A DNA stretch of 64,000 bases from Bradyrhizobium sp. WSM3983 (GCF_000473045.1 NZ_AXAY01000001.1:330931-394930); one strand, 5' to 3'. Numbered from the stretch's first letter, positions 29,984-42,802 are shown. Translations and numbers: made by a program. The notes: generated by a model from the sequence alone, not told the origin.

Positions 29984-31525
29984 TCAGGCGAGCGGCACCG
30001 CGACGAACCGGGTCGCGTCCGCGTTCTTCACCTGCAGCAGCACGCTGTTCTTGCCGGACGATTTGGCTTGCGCCAACTCGGAGCGGACGTCGCCGACATT
30101 GGCGACCGCCTTGCCGCCGACATTGAGGATGACGTCGCCGGTCTGGATGCCGCGCTGCGCCGCCGGGCCCTGCGGGTCCACCTCGGTGACCACGACGCCC
30201 TTCTGGCCTGCGCCCTGGACGTCGCCGGCCGGCGCCAGGCTGAGGCCGAGGCGCGGCGTGCCGGGGGCCTGCTGCGTCTTGCCGTCGTCAGCCTTGCCGT
30301 TTCCTTGGGCCTGCCGCTCGTTCGGCAGCTCGCCGAGCGCCAGCGTCACCGTCTTGGTGTCGCCCTTATGGACGACATCGAGCTTCACGGACGTGCCCGG
30401 CGCCAGCGTGGCGATGGTGCGGGCGAGATCGCGGGAGTCCTTGATCGCGGTGCCGTTGACGGCCGTGATGACGTCGCCGGCCTCGATGCCGGCCTTCGCT
30501 GCCGGGCTGCCATCCTGCGGATTGTCGACGATTGCACCGCGCGCCGCCTTCAGGCCAAGGCTGTCGGCGATCTCCGCGGTCACCGGCTGCACCTGCACAC
30601 CGAGCCAGCCGCGGGTGACAGCGCCCTTGTCCTTCAGCTGCGCGACCACGAGCTTCGCGGTCGAGGACGGAATATCGAAGCCGATGCCGACCGAGCCGCC
30701 CGATGGCGAGAAGATCGCGGTGTTCACGCCGATCACGTTGCCGTTCATGTCGAAGGCCGGACCGCCGGAATTGCCCTTGTTGATCGGCGCATCGATCTGG
30801 ATGTAGTCGTCATAGGGGCCGTTTCCGATATCGCGGCCGCTGGCCGAGACGATACCGGCCGTCACGGTGCCGCCGAGGCCGAAGGGATTGCCGACCGCAA
30901 CCACCCAGTCACCGATCCGTGGCTTCTGGTCGGAGAATTTCACGAACGGAAAATCCTTCTTGCCGTCGACCTTGATCAGCGCAAGATCGGTCTTCGGATC
31001 GGTGCCGACCACCTTCGCGGTGTAGATCGTGCCGTCGTCGGTCGTCACCTGCACCGACTCCGCATGGTCGACGACGTGGTTGTTGGTCACGGCATAGCCG
31101 TCGGCTGAGATGAAGAAGCCGGAGCCCTCGCCCGTGATCACCTGGTGACGCTGGCGCGGCATGCCGTTCATGCCGCCCGGGAAGCCGAATTGCCGCGAGA
31201 ACTGGTCGAATGGAGAATCCTCGTCCGAATCCATCCGGTTCTGTTGCAGCATCGCGCTCTTGTCGTTGTCCTGGTCGATCTTCACCCGGACCGAGATAAC
31301 GGCCGGCTTGACCTTGGCGACGAGATCGCCGAAGCCCGGCAGCGTCGCGGCGCTTTCAGCGGCCTGCGCAGGCGAAATCAGGGAGTTCACGCCGAACGGC
31401 GTCGAAGCGGGAGACGCAGCCAGCACGGCCACGCCAAGTGCGGCCACGGTGCCAAGCAGCGCAAGCCGGCGCGGCTTCAGGATTGTTCGGGTCTTGGTGG
31501 TGTCGGAATTGACGCGATCGATCAT
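29984..31525 (-). CDS. degP: DegP/HtrA family periplasmic serine protease
   Basis: 513 residues from the ATG at 31525. N-terminal signal anchor (LALLGTVAALGVAVLAAS). Protease domain with the triad H150 (TNNHVVDH), D180 (KTDLALIKVD) and S253 (GNSGGPAF); two PDZ domains follow (RGWLGVQVQPVTAEIADSL and GLSLAPAGDVQGAGQKGVVV regions). Degrades misfolded envelope proteins and may act as a chaperone. A 15-bp perfect inverted repeat lies directly before the start. A longer start at 31579 would translate through that hairpin and is rejected. Stands alone with its own terminator. Confidence 0.93.
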   Translation of the reverse strand: MIDRVNSDTTKTRTILKPRRLALLGTVAALGVAVLAASPASTPFGVNSLISPAQAAESAATLPGFGDLVAKVKPAVISVRVKIDQDNDKSAMLQQNRMDSDEDSPFDQFSRQFGFPGGMNGMPRQRHQVITGEGSGFFISADGYAVTNNHVVDHAESVQVTTDDGTIYTAKVVGTDPKTDLALIKVDGKKDFPFVKFSDQKPRIGDWVVAVGNPFGLGGTVTAGIVSASGRDIGNGPYDDYIQIDAPINKGNSGGPAFDMNGNVIGVNTAIFSPSGGSVGIGFDIPSSTAKLVVAQLKDKGAVTRGWLGVQVQPVTAEIADSLGLKAARGAIVDNPQDGSPAAKAGIEAGDVITAVNGTAIKDSRDLARTIATLAPGTSVKLDVVHKGDTKTVTLALGELPNERQAQGNGKADDGKTQQAPGTPRLGLSLAPAGDVQGAGQKGVVVTEVDPQGPAAQRGIQTGDVILNVGGKAVANVGDVRSELAQAKSSGKNSVLLQVKNADATRFVAVPLA

Positions 31526-31531
31526 GTCGAA

Positions 31532-31573
31532 ATGTCCATGTTGGGTAAGTCGCCTTCCACCCAACATGGACAT
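31532..31573 (-). promoter_or_regulatory. 15-bp perfect inverted repeat in the degP leader
   Basis: ATGTCCATGTTGGGT (31532-31546) and ACCCAACATGGACAT (31559-31573), loop of 12 bases. In the mRNA it forms a hairpin whose 3' arm carries the GGAC before the ATG at 31525, so it could hide the ribosome site; as DNA it could be an operator. Confidence 0.6.
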
Positions 31574-31705
31574 CGTCACCTTACGACGTCCCGTCCGTCC
31601 GATTAAATCTTGGCAAAGTAACTGCGGCCGGCGGCCGCAGTTCTAGTTCTCTCAAGTGACGCCGGAGCCTCGCAAGCAATCTCGTGAAGAATTGCAGACA
31701 GCCCC

Positions 31706-31918
31706 TCACGCTGCGGCGGGTCGCTCCCACGCCGCGGCTGCGATGGCGTCGTCTTCGCGTTGTGCATTGCACGCATCGAAATGCGCCTTCAACGCAACCT
31801 CAGCGAGATATTCGAAATGTTCGGCCTGGCCGAGCAGCTGCCAGTTCTGGAGCGGCCGATAGGCCGCCTGCTGGCGACAGAGGGACGCCAGGGCGCGGTA
31901 GCGACGTACGTTCTCCAT
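31706..31918 (-). CDS. Small helical protein, 70 residues (ENVRRYR type)
   Basis: MENVRRYRALASLCRQQAAYR (in part) then WQLLGQAEHFEYLAEVALKAHF. Clearly a paralogue of the gene at 42456: both share ENVRRYR, ASL-RQ-AA-RP, W-LL-QA and a final helix ending in a-F. GAGGGTCTC precedes the ATG at 31918. EcfG-like promoter upstream at 32037. Function unknown. Confidence 0.72.
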   Translation of the reverse strand: MENVRRYRALASLCRQQAAYRPLQNWQLLGQAEHFEYLAEVALKAHFDACNAQREDDAIAAAAWERPAAA

Positions 31919-32036
31919 GAGACCCTCCCTCGCATTCACACAGGGCTTATTGTCCTGATTTGCGTCAGGCCGATGGCGATTGTGCAAAACATTTTCTTGC
32001 GCCCACAGCCGGCTTAACCTGGGTTAACTTTCAGGA

Positions 32037-32060
32037 AACCCGCAGGCGCACATTGGTTCC
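32037..32060 (-). promoter_or_regulatory. Putative EcfG promoter
   Basis: Minus strand GGAAC (32060-32056), 16 nt, GTT (32039-32037), about 118 bases before the small gene at 31918. Allowed but less common spacing. Confidence 0.35.
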
Positions 32061-32094
32061 TATAGGCGAACCCCAATTGGAACTAGCGATCGGT

Positions 32095-32370
32095 TTAGGC
32101 GTAGCGGCGGTGTTCGACGTTGATGCCGATCAAACCGCAATACTGTTCGATTGGTTCGGGCCGCCCGGTGAGATAACCCTGCATCTTCTCGCAGGCCTCT
32201 TGCACCAGGAAGGCACGCCGCGCCTCCGTCTCCACTCCTCCCGCAACGACCGGAATGTGCAGGGCGTGTGCAAGGCTGCGGACCGCACGGACGATCTCCG
32301 CCGATTGCGGTGTCGCCTCAAGGTTGGAGATACGATCAATTCTCCGTAGGACGCCGGAGGTAAGGCGCAC
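32095..32370 (-). pseudogene. Fragment of an EAL (c-di-GMP phosphodiesterase) domain
   Basis: Reads like the last third of an EAL domain: SAEIVRAVRSLAHALHIPVV, then AGGVETEARRAFL and CEKMQGYLTGRPEPIE. The EAL motif and most metal ligands are missing, and the conserved Glu of VVAEGVE is Gly here. No start region or ribosome site is convincing. It lies 21 bp after the end of the cbb operon on the same strand, so it may still be transcribed. Confidence 0.75.
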
Positions 32371-32391
32371 ACGCGCGGCGATCTCCGTAGT

Positions 32392-33129
32392 CTACCGGAT
32401 GAGCGCACTCTCGCCGGCTCGCATCGGCTGCGCGGAACTTTCCTGCAACTTTGGACGTCGACCGGCCTCCGCAGCAACGCGAATGGCCGCGATGTTAGCG
32501 GCATAATCGGCGCCGCTGATGCCGCGGAACACTGCGGAACCCGCGACCAGCGTATCGGCGCCCGCAGCCGCAACGACGGCGGCATTGTCGCGCGTGACAC
32601 CGCCATCGACCTCGAGCCGGATCGGCCGCTCGCCAATCATGCTTCGAATCCGCCTGATCTTCCCGAGCTGGGATTCGAGAAAGGACTGGCCGCCGAAGCC
32701 CGGGTTGACCGTCATCACCAGCACCAGGTCGAGACGATCAAGCACATATTCGATCGCGCTCTCGGAAGTCGATGGGCAAAGGCTGACACCGGCCTTCTTG
32801 CCCAGCGCGCGGATCGCCTGGAGCGAGCGATCGAGATGCGGCCCCGCCTCGGCATGAACAGTGATGACGTCGGCGCCTGCCTTCGCGAAGGCCTCCAGAT
32901 ACGGATCAGTCGGCGTGATCATCAGATGCACGTCAAAGACCTTCTTCGTCACAGGCCGGATCGCCTTGATGACGTCTGCGCCAAAACTGATGTTCGGCAC
33001 GAAGTGGCCGTCCATGACGTCGCAATGGATCCAGTCGGCGCCGGCCGCATCGATCGCTGCGATCTCCTCGCCGAGGCGCGCGAAATCTGCAGCCAGGATC
33101 GAGGGCGCGATGGTGATCTCTTTGTTCAT
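32392..33129 (-). CDS. cbbE: Ribulose-phosphate 3-epimerase
   Basis: 245 residues, a little longer than usual because of a C-terminal tail. TIM barrel with [35 protein letters not shown] and RLEVDGGV, which carry the metal and phosphate ligands. Interconverts ribulose-5-phosphate and xylulose-5-phosphate to regenerate RuBP. Last gene of the cbb operon; start overlaps the cbbX stop by 4 bp. Confidence 0.93.
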   Translation of the reverse strand: MNKEITIAPSILAADFARLGEEIAAIDAAGADWIHCDVMDGHFVPNISFGADVIKAIRPVTKKVFDVHLMITPTDPYLEAFAKAGADVITVHAEAGPHLDRSLQAIRALGKKAGVSLCPSTSESAIEYVLDRLDLVLVMTVNPGFGGQSFLESQLGKIRRIRSMIGERPIRLEVDGGVTRDNAAVVAAAGADTLVAGSAVFRGISGADYAANIAAIRVAAEAGRRPKLQESSAQPMRAGESALIR

Positions 33130-34058
33130 GGCTTGGAACTCCGCACATCGGCGCCACCGTTGAAGACGCGACTCGCCAGCACGTCAGCGGGATCGATGGT
33201 TTCGAGATCGGCGACGTCGAGCATGCGGTCGAGATCCGACACCAGGCGGTCGGCTTGCCGCAGGCGGATGCGATCGACCGCGTTGCGGACCGAGCGCGCG
33301 TTGGAGAAGAACGGCTGGGTTCTTCGCAGCGCGATGTACTTCTCGAACGCCTCGCGCGCCATCGTCGAGAAACGGTAGCCGCGCTCCTTCAACATCGATT
33401 CGGCAATCACCAGCAGCTCTGCTTCCGCATAGTCCGGGAAATCGATGTGGTGGGCGATGCGCGAGCGGAAGCCGGGATTGGAGGCGAAGAAGTTCGTCAT
33501 CCGTTCGCCATAGCCGGCGAGGATTACGACCAAGTCCTCGCGCTGGTTCTCCATCACTTGCAACAGGATCTCGATCGCCTCCTGGCCGTAGTCGCGCTCG
33601 TTGTCGGGCCGGTGCAGATAATAAGCTTCGTCGATGAAGAGAACGCCGCCCATCGCCTTCTTCAGGATCTCCTTGGTCTTCGGTGCTGTGTGGCCGATAT
33701 ATTGCCCGACGAGATCATCGCGCGTCACCGAGATGACTTGCCCGCGCCGCACGAAGCCGAGCCCGTGCAGGATTTTTGCCATGCGCAGCGCCACGGTGGT
33801 CTTGCCGGTGCCGGGATTTCCGGTGAACGACATATGCAGCGTCGGTGGCGCAGACGCCAGGCCGGCACGCTGCCGGATACGCTCGATCAGCAGGAGCGAC
33901 GCGATCTGGCGTACGCGGCTCTTGACCGGCCGCAGCCCAATCAGTTCCTGCTCGAGCTGTTGCAGCGTATCGGTGATCCCGGCCGCTTCGGCCTCCCTGC
34001 GGAGATCGAAGCTGGTCTCGTTGGGCTCGGTTGTCGTCGCGTGGGGAACGTCGAGCAT
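33126..34058 (-). CDS. cbbX: CbbX, red-type RuBisCO activase
   Basis: 310 residues from the ATG at 34058 (GAGGTG upstream). AAA+ ATPase: Walker A GNPGTGKT at 80-87, Walker B LFIDEA at 140-145, [11 protein letters not shown] pore region at 118-128 and the arginine-finger region [13 protein letters not shown]. CbbX removes inhibitory sugar phosphates from form IC RuBisCO by pulling the large-subunit C-terminus. Lies 98 bp after cbbS and overlaps cbbE by 4 bp. Confidence 0.95.
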   Translation of the reverse strand: MLDVPHATTTEPNETSFDLRREAEAAGITDTLQQLEQELIGLRPVKSRVRQIASLLLIERIRQRAGLASAPPTLHMSFTGNPGTGKTTVALRMAKILHGLGFVRRGQVISVTRDDLVGQYIGHTAPKTKEILKKAMGGVLFIDEAYYLHRPDNERDYGQEAIEILLQVMENQREDLVVILAGYGERMTNFFASNPGFRSRIAHHIDFPDYAEAELLVIAESMLKERGYRFSTMAREAFEKYIALRRTQPFFSNARSVRNAVDRIRLRQADRLVSDLDRMLDVADLETIDPADVLASRVFNGGADVRSSKP

Positions 34059-34156
34059 CGGCACCTCGAAGAAAAGAGCTTCGCCGCGGGGGGAGCGGCG
34101 AAGCAGTGGTCCGCCAAGGATACGGAGCAGGGAGTGCTCCGCGCGGAGACGAATGG

Positions 34157-34564
34157 CTATTGCCGGGCGTGAGTGACCACCTTGCGAACAGTGCTGTACC
34201 GGATCGCGCGGCCACCAACCTCCTGCCGCACCAGCTCGAACTCGGCCTCTTGCGGCGGGCGGTTGACCAGGAAGGAGATCCGCACCGATTCCCAGCCGTG
34301 GCTGGAATCGAAGCCGCTCACACGGATGTAGCGGTCGCCATAGACCCGGCGGCACTCCGCGAGCTCCATCATCACGCCGGCGGCGTCCTGGAGATCGAAC
34401 ATCGGCAGGCCCCACATCTCCCAATAGGTGTTGCGGGGATGCGGATCGTCGGTGAACTCGATATTCACCGCCCAGCCGTTGGTCAGGCAATATTGCACCT
34501 GCTTAGCGATCTGATCGTCGGTCAGGTCGGGCAGGAACGAGAAGCAGCCCTGGGTCAGTTTCAT
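34157..34564 (-). CDS. cbbS: RuBisCO small subunit, form IC
   Basis: 135 residues from MKLTQGCFSFLPDLTDDQI; an ATG 15 bases upstream overlaps the cbbL stop and is less likely. NTYWEMWGLPMFD is the small-subunit signature, and the C-terminal extension after SFLVNRPP is typical of red-type enzymes. Forms the L8S8 enzyme with CbbL. Gap to cbbL 11 bp. Confidence 0.95.
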   Translation of the reverse strand: MKLTQGCFSFLPDLTDDQIAKQVQYCLTNGWAVNIEFTDDPHPRNTYWEMWGLPMFDLQDAAGVMMELAECRRVYGDRYIRVSGFDSSHGWESVRISFLVNRPPQEAEFELVRQEVGGRAIRYSTVRKVVTHARQ

Positions 34565-34575
34565 GTCGCGTCTCC

Positions 34576-37153
<2,578 letters not shown>

Positions 37154-37167
37154 GACAAGTCCTCCTG

Positions 37168-39192
37168 TTATTGCTTACGAGTGCGGGCGATCGCCCGCCG
37201 GGCAGCTTCGGCAATGCCTTGCGGCGTGATGCCGAATTCGCGGTAGAGCACGGGCGCCGGTGCCGAGGCGCCGAAGCCGCGCATGCCGACGAACTCGCCC
37301 TCAGCGCCGATCCAGCGATGCCAATTGCCGGCGACGGCGGCCTCGACGCCGACACGCGGCGCGGTGCCGAGAACAGCGGCGCGATAATCGTCCGGTTGTT
37401 CTTCGAACAGGGCGAAGCAGGGTGCGGACACGACGGCGGCGCGGACATGCTCTGTTGCAAGCAGGCGGGCGGCTTCCAGCGCGATCGACACTTCCGAGCC
37501 GGTCGCCATCAGCGTGACGTCGCGCCCCCCGTCGGGCGAGACGATGAGATAGGCGCCGCGCGCGACGCGATTTCTGCCACGCACATCGCTGCGGAAGGTC
37601 GGCAGCGCCTGGCGCGACAGGCACAACACGGAGGGACGGTCCTCCGCCTCGAGCGCGCAATCCCAGGCTTCCAGCGTCTCGACCGCGTCTGCGGGACGGA
37701 ACACCAGCAGGTTCGGAATGACGCGGAGCGCGGCGAGATGCTCGACCGGCTGATGCGTCGGACCATCCTCGCCGAGGCCGATGGAGTCATGCGTCATCAC
37801 ATGGATGACGCGTAGCCGCATCAGGGCCGCAAGGCGGATCGCCGGCCTGCTGTAGTCGGAGAAGGCAAGGAACGTGCCCCCATAGGGAACGAATCCGCCA
37901 TGCAGCGCGAGGCCGTTCATCGCGGCAGCCATGCCGTGCTCGCGGATGCCATAGTGGATGTAATCGCCGGCGAACGCGCCGCGCTTGACCGGCGCCTGCA
38001 CCTTGGCATGCGTCAGGTTCGAATGCGTCAGGTCCGCCGAGCCGCCGACAAATCCAGGAATGGTTCCCGCGATGGTGTCGAGCACCTGTTGCGAGGCCTG
38101 CCGCGTCGCGAGCTTTGGACGCTCGGTCGCAAAGCGCTCGCGCAATTTCGCCGAGGCCCGGGCATAGGCGTTCGGCAGGGCAACCGCTTTGCCCTCGATG
38201 AACTGGTCGCGCACCTCAGGCGTCGCATCTTCGTAGCGATCGAGCCAAGCGAGACGATCCACCTGCCCGCGCTGGCCGATCATCCGCCACGCCTTCATGA
38301 TCGTGACAGGCACCACGAATGGCTGATAATCCCAGCCGAGCGTCCGCCGCGCTGCCGTGGCCTGCTCGGCGCCGAGCGGCGCGCCATGCGCCTTCTCGGT
38401 GCCCTGCCGGTCCGGCGCGCCATAGCCGATGATGGTGCGGCAGGCGATCAGCGACGGTTTTGCGGTTTCGCGCTCCTCCGCGATCGCCTGCGCGATTGCC
38501 TCGGGATCGTGCCCGTCGACGCGGCGCACCGACCAGCCGGATGCAGCGAAGCGCGCCAGCTGGTCATCCGAGGTTGCGAGCGAGGTCGGCCCGTCGATCG
38601 AAATGCCGTTGTCGTCGAACAGCACGATCAGGCGGCCGAGCTGGAGATGGCCGGCGAGCGAGATCGCCTCCTGGCTGATGCCTTCCATCAGGCAGCCGTC
38701 GCCGGCGATCACATAGGTGAAGTGATCGACGAGGCCATCGCCATGCCGTGCATTGGCCATGCGCTCGGCGAGCGCCATGCCGACCGCCGTGGCGATCCCC
38801 TGCCCCAACGGTCCCGTCGTGGTCTCGACACCCGGCGTGTGGCCATATTCTGGATGCCCCGGCGTTTTCGAGCCCCATTGCCGGAACGCCTTGATGTCGT
38901 CGAGGCTGACATCGCCGCCAGTGAGATGCAGCAGCGCATAGAGCAGCATCGAGCCGTGGCCGGCTGAGAGCACGAAGCGGTCGCGGTCCGGCCAGTTCGG
39001 ATGCGCCGAGTCGAATTTGAGGAAGCGCGAGAACAGCACGGTCGCGACATCGGCCATGCCCATGGGCAGACCGGGATGGCCGGACTGGGACGTCTCGATC
39101 GCGTCGACCGCTAGGAAGCGGACGGCATTGGCGAGGTCGCTGTGCCCGACTGCCGTGAGGTCGGCGTCGGCATGAACCGAGATGTTCATCAA
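37168..39192 (-). CDS. cbbT: Transketolase
   Basis: 674 residues, full length. [20 protein letters not shown], the TPP-binding [18 protein letters not shown]...NGISIDG and the pyrimidine domain with [10 protein letters not shown] and [14 protein letters not shown]. Moves two-carbon units in RuBP regeneration. Two adjacent ATGs (39192 and 39189) follow GGGAGGG; the second has the better spacing. Confidence 0.95.
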   Translation of the reverse strand: MMNISVHADADLTAVGHSDLANAVRFLAVDAIETSQSGHPGLPMGMADVATVLFSRFLKFDSAHPNWPDRDRFVLSAGHGSMLLYALLHLTGGDVSLDDIKAFRQWGSKTPGHPEYGHTPGVETTTGPLGQGIATAVGMALAERMANARHGDGLVDHFTYVIAGDGCLMEGISQEAISLAGHLQLGRLIVLFDDNGISIDGPTSLATSDDQLARFAASGWSVRRVDGHDPEAIAQAIAEERETAKPSLIACRTIIGYGAPDRQGTEKAHGAPLGAEQATAARRTLGWDYQPFVVPVTIMKAWRMIGQRGQVDRLAWLDRYEDATPEVRDQFIEGKAVALPNAYARASAKLRERFATERPKLATRQASQQVLDTIAGTIPGFVGGSADLTHSNLTHAKVQAPVKRGAFAGDYIHYGIREHGMAAAMNGLALHGGFVPYGGTFLAFSDYSRPAIRLAALMRLRVIHVMTHDSIGLGEDGPTHQPVEHLAALRVIPNLLVFRPADAVETLEAWDCALEAEDRPSVLCLSRQALPTFRSDVRGRNRVARGAYLIVSPDGGRDVTLMATGSEVSIALEAARLLATEHVRAAVVSAPCFALFEEQPDDYRAAVLGTAPRVGVEAAVAGNWHRWIGAEGEFVGMRGFGASAPAPVLYREFGITPQGIAEAARRAIARTRKQ

Positions 39193-39220
39193 ACCCTCCC
39201 GTTGTTGTCGTTGTTGTGGA

Positions 39221-40096
39221 TCATTTCAGGCCCCGCTTGCGTTCGATCAGCTGCATGATCAGCGGCGTCAGGATGAGCTGCATCGCGAGGTCAAGCTTCG
39301 CGCCCGGACACACGATCGAGTTCGCGCGGGACATCCAGCTGTGCGGCAGCATCGAGAGCAGATAGGGGAAATCGATGCCGCGCGGATTCTTGAAGCGGAT
39401 CACGACCATCGATTCGTCCGGAGTCGGGATCCAGCGCGCGATGAACGGATTGGATGTGTCTACCGTCGGCACGCGCTGGAAGTTGATGTCCGTCTCGGTG
39501 AATTGCGGGCAGATATAGTGGATGTAATCCGGCATCCGCCGCAGGATGGTGTCGGTGACGGCCTCGGTCGAATAGCCGCGCGCGCTGCGGTCGCGATGCA
39601 GCTTCTGGATCCATTCGAGATTGATCACGGGCACGACGCCGATCTTGAGGTCGGCATAGCGCGCGACATTCACCCTGTCGGTGACCACAGCGCCATGCAG
39701 GCCTTCGTAGAACAGCAGGTCGGAATTCTCCGGCAGCCGCTCCCATTCGGTGAAAGTGCCGGGCGCGGCACCGTGCAGTGCGGATTCCTCGGCGTCGTGT
39801 ACATAGTGCCGCGTCGTCGCCGTCCCAGTCTCGCCATAGTCGCGGAAGGCCCGCTCCAGCTCCTCAAACAGATTGGTCTCGGGGCTGAAATGGCTGAAAT
39901 GCTTGTTGCCGCGTTCGGCCTCCGTGGCCATCTGCGCGCGCATCTCGGCGCGGTCGTAACGATGGAAGGCATCGCCCTCGATGTAGGCGGCGTTGACCTT
40001 CTCGCGGAAGAATATCTGTTCAAAGGTCTTCTTGACCGACGTCGTACCCGCGCCGGAGGAGCCGGTGATGGAGATGATCGGATGCTTTCTGGACAT
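39221..40096 (-). CDS. cbbP: Phosphoribulokinase
   Basis: 291 residues, the size of bacterial class I enzymes. Walker A GSSGAGTT at 12-19, [16 protein letters not shown], and [13 protein letters not shown]. Phosphorylates ribulose-5-phosphate to RuBP, the step unique to the Calvin cycle. 12 bp after cbbF, 28 bp before cbbT. Confidence 0.96.
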   Translation of the reverse strand: MSRKHPIISITGSSGAGTTSVKKTFEQIFFREKVNAAYIEGDAFHRYDRAEMRAQMATEAERGNKHFSHFSPETNLFEELERAFRDYGETGTATTRHYVHDAEESALHGAAPGTFTEWERLPENSDLLFYEGLHGAVVTDRVNVARYADLKIGVVPVINLEWIQKLHRDRSARGYSTEAVTDTILRRMPDYIHYICPQFTETDINFQRVPTVDTSNPFIARWIPTPDESMVVIRFKNPRGIDFPYLLSMLPHSWMSRANSIVCPGAKLDLAMQLILTPLIMQLIERKRGLK

Positions 40097-40108
40097 GGGT
40101 CACCTCGC

Positions 40109-41146
40109 TCACAACCGGAAGAAGCCGCGCCGCGCGAACAGCGGCGCGGAGACACTCGCAACCAGCAGCGGATCGCAGTGCAGTTCGGCAACACGCCGCA
40201 CCTCGTTGCTGGAGCCCATGACCAGCGGCACGCGCTGGTGCAGGTTTTGCGCTGAGAGATCGAGGATGCGCTCGCTTCCAGTCGAGGCCGAGCCGCCGGC
40301 CTGCTCGATGATCATCGCCATCGGGTGCGCTTCGTAGACGAGGCGCAGACGGCCGTCGCCATAGCCGGGCCGCGCGTCGGAGGGATAGAGGAACACGCCG
40401 CCGCGGGTCAGAATGCGATAGGCCTCCGCGACCAACGAGCCGATCCAGCGCATGTTGAAATTGTGGTTGGCAGGCCCGTCGACGCCGGCGAGACATTCGT
40501 CGATGAAGGCGCGCACCGGCGAATCCCAATGGCGGCGGTTGGAGATGTTGATCGCGAACTCCTCGCACGCCTCGGAAATCTGCACGGCGCTGCGCGCCAG
40601 ACGGAAGCAGCCGGCCTTGCGATCGAGGGTGAAGATGTCGACGCCGTCGCCCAGCGTCAGCACCAGCGCGGTCTGGGGACCGTATGTGATGAAGCCCGCC
40701 GCGAGTTGCGCCGCCCCGCGCTGATGGAAGGCGAGACCGAGATCGTCCGGCGCTGGCAGGATCGAGAAGATCGTGCCGACGGTCATGTTGAGATCGATGT
40801 TGGAGGAACCGTCGAGCGGATCGATCGCGACGCAGATCTTGGCCTCGCGGTCTCCGAATTGCGGCTCGCGCATCTCTTCGGACGCCAGCGCAGCGATCGG
40901 CAACTTACTGAGGCAGCGGCGCAGGATCGCATCCGCCTGCACATCGAGGTCGCGCTGGACGTCGCCGTCGGTGTTGCGGCCGGTGGTCAGGCCGGAGGCG
41001 ACCGCGAGATCGCCGGTGGCGATGAGGTCGGCGATCTCGATCGCAGCCGCCGCGATGGCGTCGACTGCGGCCGCCACGGCCAGCGCATGCGGCGCCGTCT
41101 CGGAATACCGTTGAAGGTGGTCGTCCAGCCTGAGTTGCCCGATCAT
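40109..41146 (-). CDS. cbbF: Fructose-1,6-bisphosphatase class I
   Basis: 345 residues. Metal-binding [27 protein letters not shown], and the substrate region [20 protein letters not shown] with [15 protein letters not shown] (given in parts). Removes phosphate from FBP, probably also SBP, for RuBP regeneration. First gene of the operon, divergent from cbbR across 119 bp. Confidence 0.95.
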   Translation of the reverse strand: MIGQLRLDDHLQRYSETAPHALAVAAAVDAIAAAAIEIADLIATGDLAVASGLTTGRNTDGDVQRDLDVQADAILRRCLSKLPIAALASEEMREPQFGDREAKICVAIDPLDGSSNIDLNMTVGTIFSILPAPDDLGLAFHQRGAAQLAAGFITYGPQTALVLTLGDGVDIFTLDRKAGCFRLARSAVQISEACEEFAINISNRRHWDSPVRAFIDECLAGVDGPANHNFNMRWIGSLVAEAYRILTRGGVFLYPSDARPGYGDGRLRLVYEAHPMAMIIEQAGGSASTGSERILDLSAQNLHQRVPLVMGSSNEVRRVAELHCDPLLVASVSAPLFARRGFFRL

Positions 41147-41265
41147 CTGCGTCCATCCCCTTGTGGGCGCCGCATCCAGTTCCCTCGCCTCTGGAGGTCG
41201 GTGCGGTCGGTCCCAGCACGAGGAGATTGACAGGGCCGGCTTAATAAGGAAAATTTCTATTCATA
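41147..41265. promoter_or_regulatory. Divergent cbbF/cbbR promoter with CbbR-site candidate
   Basis: 119 bp between the divergent genes. The only AT-rich part is at 41241-41266, an imperfect dyad (TTAATAAGGAAAATTTC...ATTCATAA) directly touching the annotated cbbR start. LysR-type regulators bind such T-rich/A-rich dyads to repress themselves and activate the divergent operon. No other strong palindrome is visible. Confidence 0.55.
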
Positions 41266-42243
41266 ATGAGCGCCAAAGAATTTTCTTATAAAGGCCCCGG
41301 CCATGCGGTGACCCAGCTCCGGCATCTGACGATCCGGCAGTTGCGCTCGCTTGCGGCGCTGTCGGCCAAGGGCAGCGTCACCGCGGCCTCGACCCAGCTT
41401 GGGCTGACCCAGCCGGCCGTGACGCAGCAGCTCCGGCAGCTTCAGGACCTCGCCGGCCTGCCGCTGGTGCAGCGGACTGGCGACGGCATGCTGCTGACGG
41501 AAGCAGGCCGCGAAGTGCTGGCGCTCGCGGAACGCGTCGAAGCCGCGATCACGGACTGCCAGGGCGCGCTTGACCTGCTTGCGGGCAGGACTGGCGGCAC
41601 GGTGCATCTCGGCGCGGTCTCGACCGCGAAATATTTCGTGCCGCACGCGATCGCGGCATTTTCCAAGCGCTCGCCGAAAATCGAGATCAAGCTCACCATC
41701 GGCAACCGCGAGGAGATCCGCGAGGCCATGCATGGCTACGAGCTCGATTTCGCCGTGATGGGTCGGCCGCCGGCCGACGTCAGCGTCGATGTCCGCCAGC
41801 TCGGGCGCAATCCGCACATCATCGTCGCGCGCAAGGGACACTGGCTGGAGAAGGATTCAGGCCTCAGCCTGACCGATCTCGTGCACGAGACTTTCCTCAC
41901 CCGCGAGGCGGGTTCGGGCACGCGCACGCTGATGGAGGGGATGTTCCAGAAGTCCGATCTCGAACCGATCATCGGCATGGAGATGAGCAGCAACGAGACG
42001 ATCAAGCAGGCGGTGATCGCAGGTCTCGGCATCGCCTTCATCTCGGCGCACACGGTGGCGCATGAGCTCGCCGAGGGCCGCCTCATCGTGCTCGACGTCG
42101 CGGGCCTGCCCATCGTCCGGCAATGGTACGTGATCCGCCGCAGCGACAAGGTACTGCTGCCGCCGGCGCAGGCGATGTTCGATTTTTTGGGATCAGAAGG
42201 CTCGAACTATCTGCCCGAAGTGCCCGATTTCGGCGAGCGGTAG
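41266..42243 (+). CDS. cbbR: CbbR, LysR-type regulator of the Calvin-cycle operon
   Basis: 325 residues. HTH at ~30-60 (GSVTAASTQLGLTQPAVTQQ), then LysR effector domain with TGGTVHLGAVSTAKYFVPH. The sequence and position facing cbbF identify it. The ATG at 41266 has no ribosome site and touches the dyad; CbbR proteins usually begin close to RHLTIRQLR, so a GTG at 41308 is an alternative start. It should activate cbbF onward in response to metabolites such as RuBP or NADPH (known for the family). Confidence 0.92.
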   Translation: MSAKEFSYKGPGHAVTQLRHLTIRQLRSLAALSAKGSVTAASTQLGLTQPAVTQQLRQLQDLAGLPLVQRTGDGMLLTEAGREVLALAERVEAAITDCQGALDLLAGRTGGTVHLGAVSTAKYFVPHAIAAFSKRSPKIEIKLTIGNREEIREAMHGYELDFAVMGRPPADVSVDVRQLGRNPHIIVARKGHWLEKDSGLSLTDLVHETFLTREAGSGTRTLMEGMFQKSDLEPIIGMEMSSNETIKQAVIAGLGIAFISAHTVAHELAEGRLIVLDVAGLPIVRQWYVIRRSDKVLLPPAQAMFDFLGSEGSNYLPEVPDFGER

Positions 42244-42254
42244 CGCGCCGGCGC

Positions 42255-42347
42255 TCAGGCCATCAGCTTCATCGCGACCGTCGCCGCCAGAATGATGATG
42301 ATCTGGAGCAGGCGCTCTGTCGTGAAGATGCGGTTGAAGGTGGTCAT
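42255..42347 (-). CDS. 30-residue single-span membrane peptide
   Basis: MTTFNRIFTTERLLQIIIIL then AATVAMKLMA: a short basic head and one hydrophobic helix. The ribosome site is weak (GGGGCGAG). Convergent with cbbR, 11 bp apart. Supported only by composition, so uncertain. Confidence 0.4.
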   Translation of the reverse strand: MTTFNRIFTTERLLQIIIILAATVAMKLMA

Positions 42348-42455
42348 CGCTCGCCCCGGCCATCGTGAGAGATCTGTACGGATTGCTAGCACACGCAGGC
42401 AGCGGGGCAACTCCGTAGTCGTCACGGGTTCTGTTCGCGAGCGGATGGTTATCAA

Positions 42456-42665
42456 TCAGGCAGCGCGCGGGGCGGCGTAATCGGCGCGCGCAGCGAAATA
42501 GGCTTCCAGTTCCGACAGTGCGCGGGCTTCCCACTCGCTGGCCTGCTCCAGCAGCGACCAGCGCTGGCCGGGCCGAAACGCCGCGGTCTGGCGATAGAGC
42601 GATGCGATGCCGCGGTAGCGGCGCACGTTCTCAAAAATGGCATGCCCGTTGATTTGGCCGTTCAT
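42456..42665 (-). CDS. Small helical protein, 69 residues (ENVRRYR type)
   Basis: Start at 42665 with GGGAGA upstream. FENVRRYRGIASLYRQTAAF, then RPGQRWSLLEQASEWEARAL and SELEAYFAAR. Paralogue of the gene at 31706, which shares the ENVRRYR block, the RQ-AA-RP turn and the W-LL-QA helix. Function unknown. Confidence 0.72.
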   Translation of the reverse strand: MNGQINGHAIFENVRRYRGIASLYRQTAAFRPGQRWSLLEQASEWEARALSELEAYFAARADYAAPRAA

Positions 42666-42802
42666 GTCGAAATCTCCCTCGTATTCCCGCGGGAGAAATT
42701 GCGGCCAAATCTTTTTTGAAAAGTTAGCGGCGCGACCCAGCTGCGCGGATGGTTGCCAGACTGTTGCGCGGGCGCAACGCGCACACTCGCTGCAGCACCT
42801 GT

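Noticed and set aside
31532..31573. ROSE-type RNA thermometer
   Set aside because: ROSE elements have several imperfect stems with a conserved U(U/C)GCU near the ribosome site; here there is one perfect stem, so I list it only as an undefined hairpin.
31525..31579. Longer DegP start at 31579
   Set aside because: It would translate through the perfect inverted repeat and place 18 extra residues before the signal anchor; the ATG at 31525 is the better start.
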